From assembly GCF_040676675.1 (NCBI RefSeq), contig NZ_JBFAPK010000035.1, positions 29,293-93,292 of the forward strand: DNA of 64,000 bases, given 5' to 3'. Numbering within the stretch: the stretch's first letter is position 1; each line of letters opens with the position of its first letter. The DNA is from JBFAPK01 sp040676675. Its GTDB lineage: Bacteria > Actinomycetota > Actinomycetes > Mycobacteriales > Micromonosporaceae. Below the pieces are notes generated by a model. That model searched no databases. It saw only the letters and a list, made by a program, of their open reading frames with translations, and was not told where the DNA came from. Positions 50,083 to 58,206 of the stretch are shown here, piece after piece. Position numbers and translations under genes: made by a program.

Positions 50083-51571
50083 CCGCCGCGGCGGGCCCGG
50101 CCAGCAGCGGGGCCGCGGTCGCGTCGGGCGCGCGCCCCGGTACGGCACCCGCCTCGCCGCGCGCCGGCGCCGTACCGGCCACCCGCCCTGCGCGACGGGC
50201 CCCCGGCACGACCAGCGCCACCGCCACGGCGGCCAGTGAGATCAGCGTGAGCGTCACGAAGCCGTGGGTGAAGCCGGCCTCCCGGGGCGTACCGTCGCTG
50301 CCCGCGCCGGCGGTGACGATGCCGCTCATCACCACGGCACCGATCGAGCCGCCGATGGTACGGATGTTCGCGTTCATGCCGCTCGCGGCGCCGGTCTGAC
50401 CCGCCGGCACGCTTCCCACGATCAGGTTCGTCATGGCCGAGAAGGCCAGGCCGATGCCGAGGCCGAAGACGCCGGCCGCCGCGCCGACCTCCCACCGCGT
50501 GTCGTGCGCCAGCACGAGCAGGGCGCAGGCGAGCGCACCCAGGGCGGAGCCCGTGGCCAGCTGCGCCTTCAGCCCGAAGACCGGTTGCAGGCGGCCGCTG
50601 GCCATGCCGGCCACGAACATGGTGACCAGCATCGGCAGCATCAGCAGCCCCGCCTCGGTGACGCTCGCGCCGAAGCCGTACCCGGCGCCCGCGGGAGCCT
50701 GGGTGAACTGCGGGAGGAAGGCGTACAGGGCGAACATCGCCGCCCCGAAGAGCAGCGCGACCAGGTTGGTCGTCCAGACCGCCGGCAGGCGGAGCGTACG
50801 CATGTCGATCAGCGGGTTCGCCGAGCGTGCCTCGGTGACCACCCAGAGGGCGGCGAGCACGACCGCGACGGCGAGCAGCCCGAGCACCCGGCCCGACAGC
50901 CAGCCCCAACCCGGCCCCTCACTGACCGCGAGCAGCAGCGCGACGAGCCAGCCGGAGAGCAGGCCGGCCGCCGGCCAGTTGATCCGCCCGGGGGTCCGTA
51001 CCGGGGACTCGGGCACCAGCAGGTGCGCCGCCAGCGCCGTGGCGAGCACCACCACGGTGGGGATCCAGAAGAGCCAGCGGTAGTCGAGCGTGGCCACGAT
51101 CGGGCCGGCGAGCACCACGCCGAGGCCGCCACCGGCGGCGATGACGGCGGAGATCATGCCGACCGCCGTCGGTACCCGGGCCGGCGGGAACTCGTCGCGG
51201 ATGATGCCGAACGAGAGCGGGAAGACGGCGCCGCCGACGCCCTGGACGACGCGGGCCACGATGAGCATGCCCACGCTCTGGGCGACCCCGGCCAGCAGGC
51301 AGCCGACCGCGAGCCCGACCAGCGCGAGGACGAGGGTACGTTTGCGGCCGACCGAGTCGCCGACCCGTCCCAGGATCGGTGTGCAGATCGAGGCGGAGAG
51401 CAGGTACGCGGTCAGCACCCAGGTCACGGTGTTCCGCGAGGTGTGCAGCTCCTGCTGGATGGTGGGGAGCACCGGGCTGATCAGCGATTGCAGCATCGCG
51501 AAGAACCCGGCGCCGGCCGCGAGAACGGCGAAGGTCGAGCGGCGCGTGGCGCCGCCGGTGGTCCAAGCCAC
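50078..51571 (-). CDS. MFS drug-efflux transporter (DHA2 type)
   Basis: 497 aa from GTG 51571. 14 membrane helices expected; LGRVGDSVGRKRTLV is MFS motif A, FAMLQSLISPVLPTIQQEL and VLTAYLLSASICTPILG are typical of the DHA2 multidrug family. Ala/Arg-rich tail. Exports an unknown compound with proton exchange. Upstream, 51740-51755, a 16-bp palindrome may bind a repressor whose gene is not in view. The start codon's ribosome site (GGAG, 8 bases) is modest. Confidence 0.88.
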   Translation of the reverse strand: MAWTTGGATRRSTFAVLAAGAGFFAMLQSLISPVLPTIQQELHTSRNTVTWVLTAYLLSASICTPILGRVGDSVGRKRTLVLALVGLAVGCLLAGVAQSVGMLIVARVVQGVGGAVFPLSFGIIRDEFPPARVPTAVGMISAVIAAGGGLGVVLAGPIVATLDYRWLFWIPTVVVLATALAAHLLVPESPVRTPGRINWPAAGLLSGWLVALLLAVSEGPGWGWLSGRVLGLLAVAVVLAALWVVTEARSANPLIDMRTLRLPAVWTTNLVALLFGAAMFALYAFLPQFTQAPAGAGYGFGASVTEAGLLMLPMLVTMFVAGMASGRLQPVFGLKAQLATGSALGALACALLVLAHDTRWEVGAAAGVFGLGIGLAFSAMTNLIVGSVPAGQTGAASGMNANIRTIGGSIGAVVMSGIVTAGAGSDGTPREAGFTHGFVTLTLISLAAVAVALVVPGARRAGRVAGTAPARGEAGAVPGRAPDATAAPLLAGPAAAE

Positions 51572-51739
51572 GGAGGTAGCTCCATTCCTGAAGATCGCGA
51601 TGACCGGCGTACGGTTGCCGGCCGCGCCACCGCGGGGGCGGCGCGGGGCCCGCGGTCTCGACACGGGTCCCGGGGGCGGGCGGGGCCGCCGGCGGAGGGG
51701 GCAGAATAAGTGGAGGCCACCCTCCGACGGCCAACATAC

Positions 51740-51755
51740 CGGAGGCATGCCTCCG
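51740..51755. promoter_or_regulatory. 16-bp palindrome upstream of the MFS gene
   Basis: CGGAGGCATGCCTCCG, perfect. A related GGAGGCCACCCTCC copy lies just upstream (51712-51725). Candidate operator for a TetR- or MarR-type drug-responsive repressor. Confidence 0.6.
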
Positions 51756-51815
51756 CATGCAAGCGCCGAGATCTTCAGGGGCACGTGATCTTCAGGGAAG
51801 CGCGGAGCGGGAGAG

Positions 51816-51841
51816 GGCCCCTCGCCAGCGCGCGAGGGGCC
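51816..51841 (-). terminator. Hairpin after the DUF4235 unit
   Basis: GGCCCCTCG (51816-51824) pairs with CGAGGGGCC (51833-51841), loop of 8; on the minus strand it lies about 60 bases after the 68-residue gene's stop. Confidence 0.6.
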
Positions 51842-51899
51842 TATTGCGGGGAAACTGCGAGATCGGCCGCCAAGATCGGGGCTGCGGAGATCGGGGCGG

Positions 51900-52106
51900 T
51901 CAGCCGATGGCCGTGATCCGGGCCAGTAGATACCCGAGGACCGCCGTTCCGGCGCCCAGGACGAGCGCGACCACGACCGCCAGCGCCGGGCCGCCCCCGG
52001 CACCGGTCGTCAGCCCGCAGCCGGCGCCGAGGCCGACCAACAGGCCGACCCCGGCACCGAGGCGGGCCCGCCGCCGCAGGTGCCTGCCGAACTCCTCGTC
52101 GAGCAC
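51900..52106 (-). CDS. Small two-helix membrane protein
   Basis: 68 aa, GTG start. Basic head (LDEEFGRHLRRRARLG) then two hydrophobic helices rich in Gly/Ala/Leu. 30 bases after the DUF4235 gene and same direction. No family recognised; a short hypothetical with only moderate support. Confidence 0.5.
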   Translation of the reverse strand: MLDEEFGRHLRRRARLGAGVGLLVGLGAGCGLTTGAGGGPALAVVVALVLGAGTAVLGYLLARITAIG

Positions 52107-52136
52107 GTCCGGACCCCGCCTGGCCGGCTCAGCCGC

Positions 52137-52415
52137 TCACGCCGGCCACCGCCCGGTGACCCGCCGTACGCCGATGGCCCCACCGCGGTCCACGGCCGCC
52201 TTCACCACCGCGAAGATGGCGCCCTGGAGCGCGGCGGCGACCAGGATCTCGCCCCAGCCGCGGTCCTCGTCGGTCGCGTCGGGCGCGTCGCCGTCGCCGC
52301 CCACCCGCTTCCAGACCTGCTTGAAGACCAGTCCCGCGACCGCGCCGGCGGTCATGCCCAGCACCAGCCCGACCGGCTGGTAGGCCAGCTTTCCGAGTAC
52401 CTTTCCCACGGACAC
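52137..52415 (-). CDS. DUF4235 membrane protein
   Basis: 92 aa. KLAYQPVGLVLGMTAGAVAGLVFKQVWKRVGGDGDAPDATDEDRGWGEILVAAALQGAIFAVVKAAVDRGGAIGVRR-type order of two glycine-rich helices around an acidic loop is the DUF4235 pattern found widely in actinobacteria, generally among stress genes. Function unknown. GGAGGTG precedes the ATG. Confidence 0.85.
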   Translation of the reverse strand: MSVGKVLGKLAYQPVGLVLGMTAGAVAGLVFKQVWKRVGGDGDAPDATDEDRGWGEILVAAALQGAIFAVVKAAVDRGGAIGVRRVTGRWPA

Positions 52416-52420
52416 CTCCC

Positions 52421-52475
52421 GTCGTTGCCGAACCCGTCGTTGCCGAACCCGTCGTTGCCGAAGCTGTCGTTGCCG
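52421..52475. repeat. Tandem 15-bp repeat, 3.7 copies
   Basis: GTCGTTGCCGAACCC twice, then one variant copy and a partial one, between DUF4235 and the SDR stop codon, upstream of the DUF4235 ribosome site. Confidence 0.92.
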
Positions 52476-52512
52476 GCCGCCAGACCGGTGCCGTACCGGC
52501 GGCCACCGGTGC

Positions 52513-53379
52513 TCAGCCGGGCAGGGTGAGGCCCCCGATCGGGGCCAGCACCTCGCCGCTGTAGTACGAGGAGAGCTGGTCGCTGGCGAAGAAGACGTAC
52601 GACGGGGCGATCTCGTCCGGTTGGGCGGCCCGGCCCATCGGTACCTGCTGGCCGAACTCCTGCACCTTGTCGGGCGGGAAGGTGGCCGGGATCAGCGGGG
52701 TCCAGACCGGCCCGGGCGCCACGCAGTTGACCCGGATCTTCTTCTTCACCAGCGACTGCGCCAGCGAGTACGTGAACGCGATGATCGCGCCCTTGGTGGC
52801 CGAGTAGTCGATCAGGTGGTCGTTCCCCTTGAGACCGTTGATCGACGCGGTGTTGATGATGGACGAGCCCGGTGGCAGGTGCTCCAGCGCCGCCTTCGTG
52901 ATCCGGTAGTAGCTGTGGATGTTGACGTTGAAGGTGTGCTGCCACTGCTCCTCGGAGATCTCGCCCAGCGAGTCGGCCGGCTGCTGGTACGCCACGTTGT
53001 TGACGAGCAGGTCCAGCCCGCCGAGCTGGTCGACGGTACGCGACACCACCTCGCGGCAGTGCGCCACCTCGCCGAGGTCGCCCGGGAGCAGTACGCAGCG
53101 GCGGCCCGCCGCCTCGACCAGTTCGGCCGTACGCCGGGCGTCCTCGTGCTCGCTCAGGTAGGCGATCGCGACGTCGGCGCCCTCCTTCGCGAAGGCCACC
53201 GCCACCGCCCGGCCGATGCCCGAGTCGCCGCCGGTCACCAGGGCCCGCCGGCCCTTGAGCAGGTCCCGCCCGACGTAGTCGGCCATGCGGTCGCGCGGAG
53301 TCGGTTCCATCTCGTCCGACTTGCCGGGGTACGGCTGCTCCTGCGGACGGGGTTGAGGCATGTGCTCGGGAGACGTCAT
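52513..53379 (-). CDS. Short-chain dehydrogenase (general-stress YhdF/YghA type)
   Basis: 288 aa with a 40-residue polar head (QPRPQEQPYPGKSDEMEPTPRDR) usual in this subgroup. NAD(P) site ALVTGGDSGIGRAVA; NNVAYQQP; catalytic Ser in NTASINGLKG and Y192-K196 in IDYSATKG. Cytosolic oxidoreductase commonly under stress sigma control. A TAGGGGTATAG motif (GGGTAT at 53394-53389, minus strand) could be a SigB-type -10, but no matching -35 is seen. Confidence 0.93.
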   Translation of the reverse strand: MTSPEHMPQPRPQEQPYPGKSDEMEPTPRDRMADYVGRDLLKGRRALVTGGDSGIGRAVAVAFAKEGADVAIAYLSEHEDARRTAELVEAAGRRCVLLPGDLGEVAHCREVVSRTVDQLGGLDLLVNNVAYQQPADSLGEISEEQWQHTFNVNIHSYYRITKAALEHLPPGSSIINTASINGLKGNDHLIDYSATKGAIIAFTYSLAQSLVKKKIRVNCVAPGPVWTPLIPATFPPDKVQEFGQQVPMGRAAQPDEIAPSYVFFASDQLSSYYSGEVLAPIGGLTLPG

Positions 53380-53485
53380 TTCTTACCTATACCCCTATCA
53401 TGCGATTCTGTACCGTAATGCCGGACCGGCGAGCCGGGCCGGGGGCGACCGAACCGACTCGCCCGGGCCGGGGCGGCGGTCGCGG

Positions 53486-53902
53486 TCAGCCCTGGGAGAT
53501 CGCGTCGACGAGATCGCCGACCGGACGGTCGGGCAGGGCGCGCGCCACGTCCGCGACCGCGACGATCCCGACCAGGTCGTGACCGTCGATGACGGGCAGC
53601 CGGCGCACCTGGTGGCTGCCCATGGTGCGCAGGATCTCCTCGGCGTCGTCGTCCGCGCCGATGGTCACCGGCTTGCCCTGGGCCAGTTCGCCGGCGGTGA
53701 CACCGTGCGGGTCCCGCCCCTCGGCGAGCACCTTCACCACGATGTCGCGGTCGGTGAGCATGCCCTTGAGCCGGTTGTCCTTACCGCAGATCGGCAGCGC
53801 GCCGACGTCCAGTTCGGACATCCGGCGGGCCGCGGTGACCAGGTCGTCGTCCTCGCCGACGCAGGCGGCCCCGGGGGTCATGATTTCTCGGGCGGTCGTC
53901 AT
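53486..53902 (-). CDS. CBS-domain pair protein
   Basis: 138 aa with two CBS domains: MTPGAACVGEDDDLVTAARRMSELDVGALPICGKDNRLKGMLTDRDIV and LAQGKPVTIGADDDAEEILRTMGSHQVRRLPVIDGHDLVGIVAVADVA. Binds adenylates and reports energy state; same class as hypoxia/stress CBS proteins of mycobacteria. Preceded by a GTTT-N14-GGGTAC promoter-like site. Confidence 0.92.
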   Translation of the reverse strand: MTTAREIMTPGAACVGEDDDLVTAARRMSELDVGALPICGKDNRLKGMLTDRDIVVKVLAEGRDPHGVTAGELAQGKPVTIGADDDAEEILRTMGSHQVRRLPVIDGHDLVGIVAVADVARALPDRPVGDLVDAISQG

Positions 53903-53945
53903 CGCATACCTCGCTCCGCTGGATGGAATGGTTACCGTCCATCAG

Positions 53946-53969
53946 GTACCCAGCGACAACGGGTCAAAC
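53946..53969 (-). promoter_or_regulatory. SigB/SigF-type promoter candidate for the CBS gene
   Basis: Minus strand GTTT (53969-53966), 14 bases, GGGTAC (53951-53946); expected leader about 37 bases before the ATG at 53902. GTTT-N14-16-GGGTAT is the consensus of general-stress sigma factors. Confidence 0.55.
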
Positions 53970-54839
53970 GCCTGTTCCGGGCGCGGCGGGCGCGCCGCCG
54001 TCCGTCCGCCCGCCGGGCCGGCCCGCTGCGGCCGGGACCAGGGGCCGCCGCCGGTCCGCTGCGGCCGGGGCGAGGTGCCGCCGCCGGCGCGGACCGGGGC
54101 GCCACATTGCGAGCAGGGCCAGGGCGAGCAGGATCTCCGCGAGGTCCCCGCCGTAGTACATGAGCACGGCGCCGGCGCGCACCTCGTCGGCGGGTACCGC
54201 CGGGCCGAGGAGCAGGCCGGCGTACATCAGCTGGGCGAGCGTGGCGTGCCCGGCGACCGCGACGCCGAGCAGGACCAGCCGTACCGGCACCGGCAGCCGG
54301 CGCGGTCCCGGGTCCGGGCCCGCGATCAGCCAGGCGAAGAGGTAACCGCCGACGAACAGGTGGGCGTGGACCAGCGCGTGCACGCTCGGGTACGCCTGCG
54401 CGAGCCGGTAGGCCGGGGTGAGGTAGAGCAGGTAGAGCCCGCCGAGGTTGGCCGCGAGCACCGGTACCGGGTGCGCGAGCAGCCGTACGGGTCGGCCGTG
54501 CAGCAGCCGTACGAGCCGCCGGGCGGGGCCGGTGCCGGCGGCCCGCAGCAGCAGCGTGACCGGCGCGCCGAGCGCCAGGCCCAGCGGGGCGAGCATCCCC
54601 ACCAGCAGGTGCTGCAACACGTGCCCGGTGAAGTCACCGGTCCGCGCGACCGGTCCGGTCAGCGCGGCCAGCGCGGCGGCGGCCCCGGCGGCGAAGCTCG
54701 CCGTGCGCCACCGGCTCCAGCCCCGCCCGCCGGCCCGTTCCCGGGACGCGGCCAGCAGGTAGCCGGCGACCACGGCGAGGACCGGCACGGCGAGCGCGAG
54801 CGAGCCGGTCGCGTCGGGCCCGCCGTGGGCGGTGCTCAC
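53964..54839 (-). CDS. CtaG/caa3-type cytochrome oxidase assembly membrane protein
   Basis: 291 aa; GTG overlaps the DUF2243 stop (GTGA). Seven hydrophobic segments with histidines typical of Caa3_CtaG: GHVLQHLLVGMLAPLGLALGAPVTLLLRA, VLAANLGGLYLLYLTP, VHALVHAHLFVGGYLFAWLIAGPDP, VAGHATLAQLMYAGLL, MYYGGDLAEILLALALLAMW. Thought to help place copper in the oxidase. Arg/Pro/Ala tail. Paired with a DUF2243 gene, a frequent actinobacterial pairing. Confidence 0.85.
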   Translation of the reverse strand: MSTAHGGPDATGSLALAVPVLAVVAGYLLAASRERAGGRGWSRWRTASFAAGAAAALAALTGPVARTGDFTGHVLQHLLVGMLAPLGLALGAPVTLLLRAAGTGPARRLVRLLHGRPVRLLAHPVPVLAANLGGLYLLYLTPAYRLAQAYPSVHALVHAHLFVGGYLFAWLIAGPDPGPRRLPVPVRLVLLGVAVAGHATLAQLMYAGLLLGPAVPADEVRAGAVLMYYGGDLAEILLALALLAMWRPGPRRRRHLAPAAADRRRPLVPAAAGRPGGRTDGGAPAAPGTGV

Positions 54840-55375
54840 CCGGGCCGGCCGGCACCCGGGGCCGGCCCCGGTGCGGCCCCGACCCCGGTACGGGCGAGCA
54901 GCAGGCCGACCGCGAGCAGTACGACGCCGAGCAGCAGGAAACCGATGTCCCACCAGAGCTGCCACGGGCCCCCGTGCACGTGGTGGATGCCGAGGACGTG
55001 GTGGTCGAGCACGCCCTCGACCAGGTTGAACAGGCCCCAGCCGACCAGCGCCCAGCCCCACAGCGCCCGGGAGCGGACCAGGCGGGCGCGGCCGTCGGTG
55101 ACCCGGGCCGCCAGCAGGGCCAGTCCGCCGAGCACCGCGACCCAGGTGACCACGTGGAAGATGCCGTCCCAGAGCGTGTTGATGCGCAGACCGGGGACGG
55201 TGTCGGTCGGGTACCGCCGGATGCCGACGTTGTCGCTGCCGGTACTGCTCAGCAGGTGGTGCCACTGCAGCACCTGGTGCAGGAGGATGCCGTCCACGAA
55301 GCCGCCGAGACCCACGCCGAGGATGATCCCCGGGCCGCGCAGGCCCGACGACGCGAGCCGCTGCGAACTCCGCAT
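54836..55375 (-). CDS. DUF2243 membrane protein
   Basis: 179 aa, four helices. GFVDGILLHQVLQWHHLLS, RINTLWDGIFHVVTWVAVLGGLALL, WGLFNLVEGVLDHHVLGIHHVHGG with a run of conserved His and Asp is diagnostic of DUF2243, probably a metal- or heme-binding membrane protein. Upstream of the CtaG-like gene and overlapping it. A GTTT-N12-GGGTAA site (55406-55385, minus) may be its stress promoter, with spacing two bases shorter than ideal. Confidence 0.88.
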   Translation of the reverse strand: MRSSQRLASSGLRGPGIILGVGLGGFVDGILLHQVLQWHHLLSSTGSDNVGIRRYPTDTVPGLRINTLWDGIFHVVTWVAVLGGLALLAARVTDGRARLVRSRALWGWALVGWGLFNLVEGVLDHHVLGIHHVHGGPWQLWWDIGFLLLGVVLLAVGLLLARTGVGAAPGPAPGAGRPG

Positions 55376-55384
55376 CGCCGCAGC

Positions 55385-55406
55385 TTACCCAGAAAACGGG
55401 CAAAAC
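55385..55406 (-). promoter_or_regulatory. Weak SigB/SigF-like promoter before DUF2243
   Basis: Minus strand GTTT (55406-55403), 12 bases, GGGTAA (55390-55385), ten bases before the start codon; if real the message is almost leaderless. Confidence 0.3.
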
Positions 55407-55468
55407 TGCGCAATCGACGCGCCCAGCGGGGCGGCCGGTACGGCACGCCCTCCGGGTACGGGAGCGCG

Positions 55469-55493
55469 GTTTCGTGAACCCGTACCCGGGTAG
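55469..55493 (+). promoter_or_regulatory. SigB/SigF-type promoter candidate for DUF2267
   Basis: GTTT (55469-55472), 15 bases, GGGTAG (55488-55493); leader of about 27 bases contains GGAAGGAGA before GTG 55527. Confidence 0.55.
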
Positions 55494-55526
55494 ACCGCCG
55501 CGACGTCCGTCCGGAAGGAGAACCAG

Positions 55527-55943
55527 GTGGTCTACGACGACTTCATCGGCGCGGTGGCCCGGCGGACCGGCGTGTCCGGCACGGACGCGGCAGCGATCAC
55601 CGAGGCCACCCTGACGACGCTGGCGGACCGGATCAGCGGGGGTGAGGCCGAGGACCTCGCGGGCGCGCTGCCGGACCGGCTCGGGGCGTACCTGAACAAG
55701 GCGCCGACCCGCGAGCCGGCGGAGTCGTTCGGGCTCGGCGAGTTCGTCCGGCGGGTGACGGAACGGGCGGGGGTGGACGACGTGGCCGCCGACGGCGGCC
55801 TCCGCGCGGTCTTCGCCACACTGCGGGAGGCGGTCGCCGAGCATCGGTTCGACGACGTGGTCGCCCAGTTCCCGAAGGACCTGCGGGAGGCCGCCGAGCC
55901 GACCGGGTCGCGGGTCGGCGCCCGGCGCGGCCCGCTGCGCTGA
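55527..55943 (+). CDS. DUF2267 protein
   Basis: 138 aa, GTG start. YDDFIGAVARRTGVSGTDAAAITEATLTTLADRISGGEAEDLAGALPDRLGAYL followed by a second similar half (FGLGEFVRRVTERAGV, AVFATLREAVAEHRFDDVVAQFPKDLREA) is the duplicated DUF2267 helical unit. Cytoplasmic, function unknown, often in stress or dormancy regulons. Confidence 0.9.
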   Translation: MVYDDFIGAVARRTGVSGTDAAAITEATLTTLADRISGGEAEDLAGALPDRLGAYLNKAPTREPAESFGLGEFVRRVTERAGVDDVAADGGLRAVFATLREAVAEHRFDDVVAQFPKDLREAAEPTGSRVGARRGPLR

Positions 55944-56048
55944 CCGTTCTCCCGGCGGGGTGCCGGCCGCCGTGTCCACGGTGGTCCGGGCTTACTACGG
56001 TGGCCCCCGGACCATTTCGACCGGACACGGCCGGCCCAGGAGGCACAC

Positions 56049-57158
56049 GTGCGGGTTCTCTTCGTTTCGGCACCGCTGATCGGTCACCTCTTCCCGATGG
56101 TCGGCCTCGCCCGGGCCATGCGCGACGCCGGTCACGAGGTGCTGCTGGCGGCCGGGGGTGACGCCATCGCGACACCGCTGGCCGGCCTGCCGGTCGCCGA
56201 GACGGCGCCCGGCTTCGACCTCGGCCGCATCGCGCGCCGGCTCCTGCCCCGCCACCCGCTGATCGCCCGCGCGGAGCTGGCCGGTACCGCGGGCACGCGC
56301 GGCGTGGCGCTGCTCTTCGGCGCGGTCAACGACGTGCTCGCCGCCGGCGTGCTGCGGCTCGCCGAACGGTGGCGGCCGGACCTGGTGGTGCACGAGCCGC
56401 TCGCCGTAGCCGGGGCGCTCGCCGCCGCCCGGATCGGCGTACCGGCGGTGCTGCACGGCAGCAGCCTCTTCGACGACGCCGAGCTGGTACGCGTCATCTC
56501 GGCCGCCATGCGGCAGAACCGGCGCGCCGGCCCGCCCCCGATCGCGGCCACGCTGACCACCGCGCCGGCCAGCCTCGTCGAGCGGCAGGACGCCACGCCG
56601 ATGCGGCCCACACCGTACGGCGGCGAGGGCGAACTCCCCGACGCGCTGCGCGAACCGGCCGACCGGCCACGCATCCTGGTCAGCCGCAGCACCATCGCCG
56701 GTCCCGGCGGGGGCGACCTGACCGGCGCCGTCGTCGCCGCCGCGGCCCGGGTCGACGCCGAGATCGTCCTGATCCGGCCCGACCTGAAGCCGTCCCGCCT
56801 CGACGCGCTACCGTCCAATGTGCGCACCGTCGGGTGGACGCCGCTGCCGCTCGCGCTGCCCGGCTGCGCCGGCATCGTGCACCACGGCGGCGCCGGTACC
56901 GTGCTGGCGGCGCTCGCCGCCGGCGTACCGCAGCTCGTGGTTCCCGGCCCGGGCGACCGCCGGCACAACGCGCTGGCCGTGGCCGGCCGAAACGCCGGGC
57001 TGGCGGTACCGACCCGGCAGATCACCGCCGAACGGCTGCGGCAACTGGTCACGGACCCGGCGCTGGCCAAGGCCGCGACCGAGGTACGCGACGAGATCGC
57101 GGCGATGCCCGCCCCCGCCGAACTGGTCCCGACACTCGCCGCCCTCGCCGGCGCGTAG
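56049..57158 (+). CDS. Family 1 (MGT/erythromycin-type) glycosyltransferase
   Basis: 369 aa, GT-B fold. N-terminal MRVLFVSAPLIGHLFPMVGLARAMRDAGHEV is the natural-product glycosyltransferase acceptor domain; C-terminal donor domain VRTVGWTPLPLALPGCAGIVHHGGAGTVLAALAAGVPQLVVPGPGDRRHNALAVA has the HHGGAGT and DQ-like positions (here GDRRHN). Transfers a sugar to a small molecule, probably an antibiotic-like aglycone or lipid. Stands alone between DUF2267 and the topoisomerase gene. Confidence 0.92.
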   Translation: MRVLFVSAPLIGHLFPMVGLARAMRDAGHEVLLAAGGDAIATPLAGLPVAETAPGFDLGRIARRLLPRHPLIARAELAGTAGTRGVALLFGAVNDVLAAGVLRLAERWRPDLVVHEPLAVAGALAAARIGVPAVLHGSSLFDDAELVRVISAAMRQNRRAGPPPIAATLTTAPASLVERQDATPMRPTPYGGEGELPDALREPADRPRILVSRSTIAGPGGGDLTGAVVAAAARVDAEIVLIRPDLKPSRLDALPSNVRTVGWTPLPLALPGCAGIVHHGGAGTVLAALAAGVPQLVVPGPGDRRHNALAVAGRNAGLAVPTRQITAERLRQLVTDPALAKAATEVRDEIAAMPAPAELVPTLAALAGA

Positions 57159-57222
57159 CGGAAGCCGGGTCAGCGGGTTCCCGGCGTGGCCGGGTCGGCG
57201 CGGGCAGGGCCCGCCGCTCCGC

Positions 57223-58206
57223 TCAGCCCTCGGCGAGCAGGGCCAGCACGGCCCGCTCCGTCTCCTCCAGGCCGGCGTCGGGCGGTACGTCGACCACCGT
57301 CCCGTCCTGGAACAGGTCGACGACCCGCGGGTTCACGTACGAGGCGCGCGCCACGGCCGGGGTGTTGCCGAGCAACTCGGCCACGTCCCGCATCACCGCG
57401 GCGACCGTACGCTTGCGCTTCGTGGCCGAGGACTGCGGCCCGGCGGCGGCCAGCCGCGTCGCGGCCAGTACGGTCGCGTGCCAGGTCCGGAAGTCCTTGG
57501 CGGTGAGGTCCACGCCGCTCGCCTCGCGCAGGTAGTCGTTCACCTCGTCGGCGTGCACGTCGCGCCACCTGCTCCCGTCCCAGTAGCCGAAGAGCCGCTC
57601 CGCACCCCGGCGGCGCCGCCGCAGGTCGCGCAGGACCCGGCAGACGTCGGGGTCGTCGACCCGGCGGACCTGTTCGATCCCGCCCTTGGCCGGGAACTCC
57701 AGCACCACGCAGCCGCCCTGCCCCCGGGCGTGCTCCGGGCGCAGCGTCGAGACCCCGAAGGTGGGTTCCTCGCCGGCCGCGTACTGGTCGCCGCCGACCC
57801 GGAACATGCCCAGGTCCAGCAGCTTCGCGACGGTGGCCAGCACCCGCTCCCGGCACAGTCCTCGGCCGCGCAGGTCGGCGTCGACCCGTTTGCGCAGGTC
57901 GGGCAGGTGTCGGGCGATCTGGAGCACGTGCGCGAACTTGGCCCGGTCCCGCTTGGCCCGCCACACCGGGTGGTACAGGTACTGCTTGCGACCCGCGTCG
58001 TCGATGCCGGTGGCCTGGATGTGCGCGCGCGGGTCGGGCGAGATCCAGACGTCCCGCCAGGCCGGCGGGATGACCAGTTCCCGCAGCCGGCGCAGCTCGT
58101 CCGGGTCGCCGATCGGCCGCCCGTCGAGGCCGACGAAACTGACGCCCCGGCCCCGGCGCCGCCGGCCGTATCCGGGTTTGCTGAGGTCAGCGCGGCGTAG
58201 CCGCAT
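57223..58206 (-). CDS. DNA topoisomerase IB
   Basis: 327 aa. Eukaryotic-like type IB enzyme of bacterial size. GRPIGDPDELRRLRELVIPPAWRDVWI, KQYLYHPVWRAKRDRAKFAHV (Arg, Lys), KDFRTWHATVLAA (Arg/His) and ASYVNPRVVDLF with nucleophile Y290. Relaxes DNA by nicking one strand. Its first 20 bases overlap the end of the GT9 gene, so it lies at the tail of the heptose operon though unrelated in function. Confidence 0.94.
   Translation of the reverse strand: MRLRRADLSKPGYGRRRRGRGVSFVGLDGRPIGDPDELRRLRELVIPPAWRDVWISPDPRAHIQATGIDDAGRKQYLYHPVWRAKRDRAKFAHVLQIARHLPDLRKRVDADLRGRGLCRERVLATVAKLLDLGMFRVGGDQYAAGEEPTFGVSTLRPEHARGQGGCVVLEFPAKGGIEQVRRVDDPDVCRVLRDLRRRRRGAERLFGYWDGSRWRDVHADEVNDYLREASGVDLTAKDFRTWHATVLAATRLAAAGPQSSATKRKRTVAAVMRDVAELLGNTPAVARASYVNPRVVDLFQDGTVVDVPPDAGLEETERAVLALLAEG

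Larger units (their letters stand above)
51572..51899. other. Intergenic: control region of the MFS gene
   Basis: No gene found. Contains a 16-bp palindrome (51740-51755), GATCTTCAGGG direct repeats (51770-51780, 51787-51797) with an inverted CCTGAAGATC at 51588-51597, and a hairpin (51816-51841). Confidence 0.7.

Noticed and set aside
52421..52475. Possible short CRISPR-like array (15-bp units)
   Set aside because: Units are contiguous without spacers and no cas gene is nearby; simple tandem repeat.
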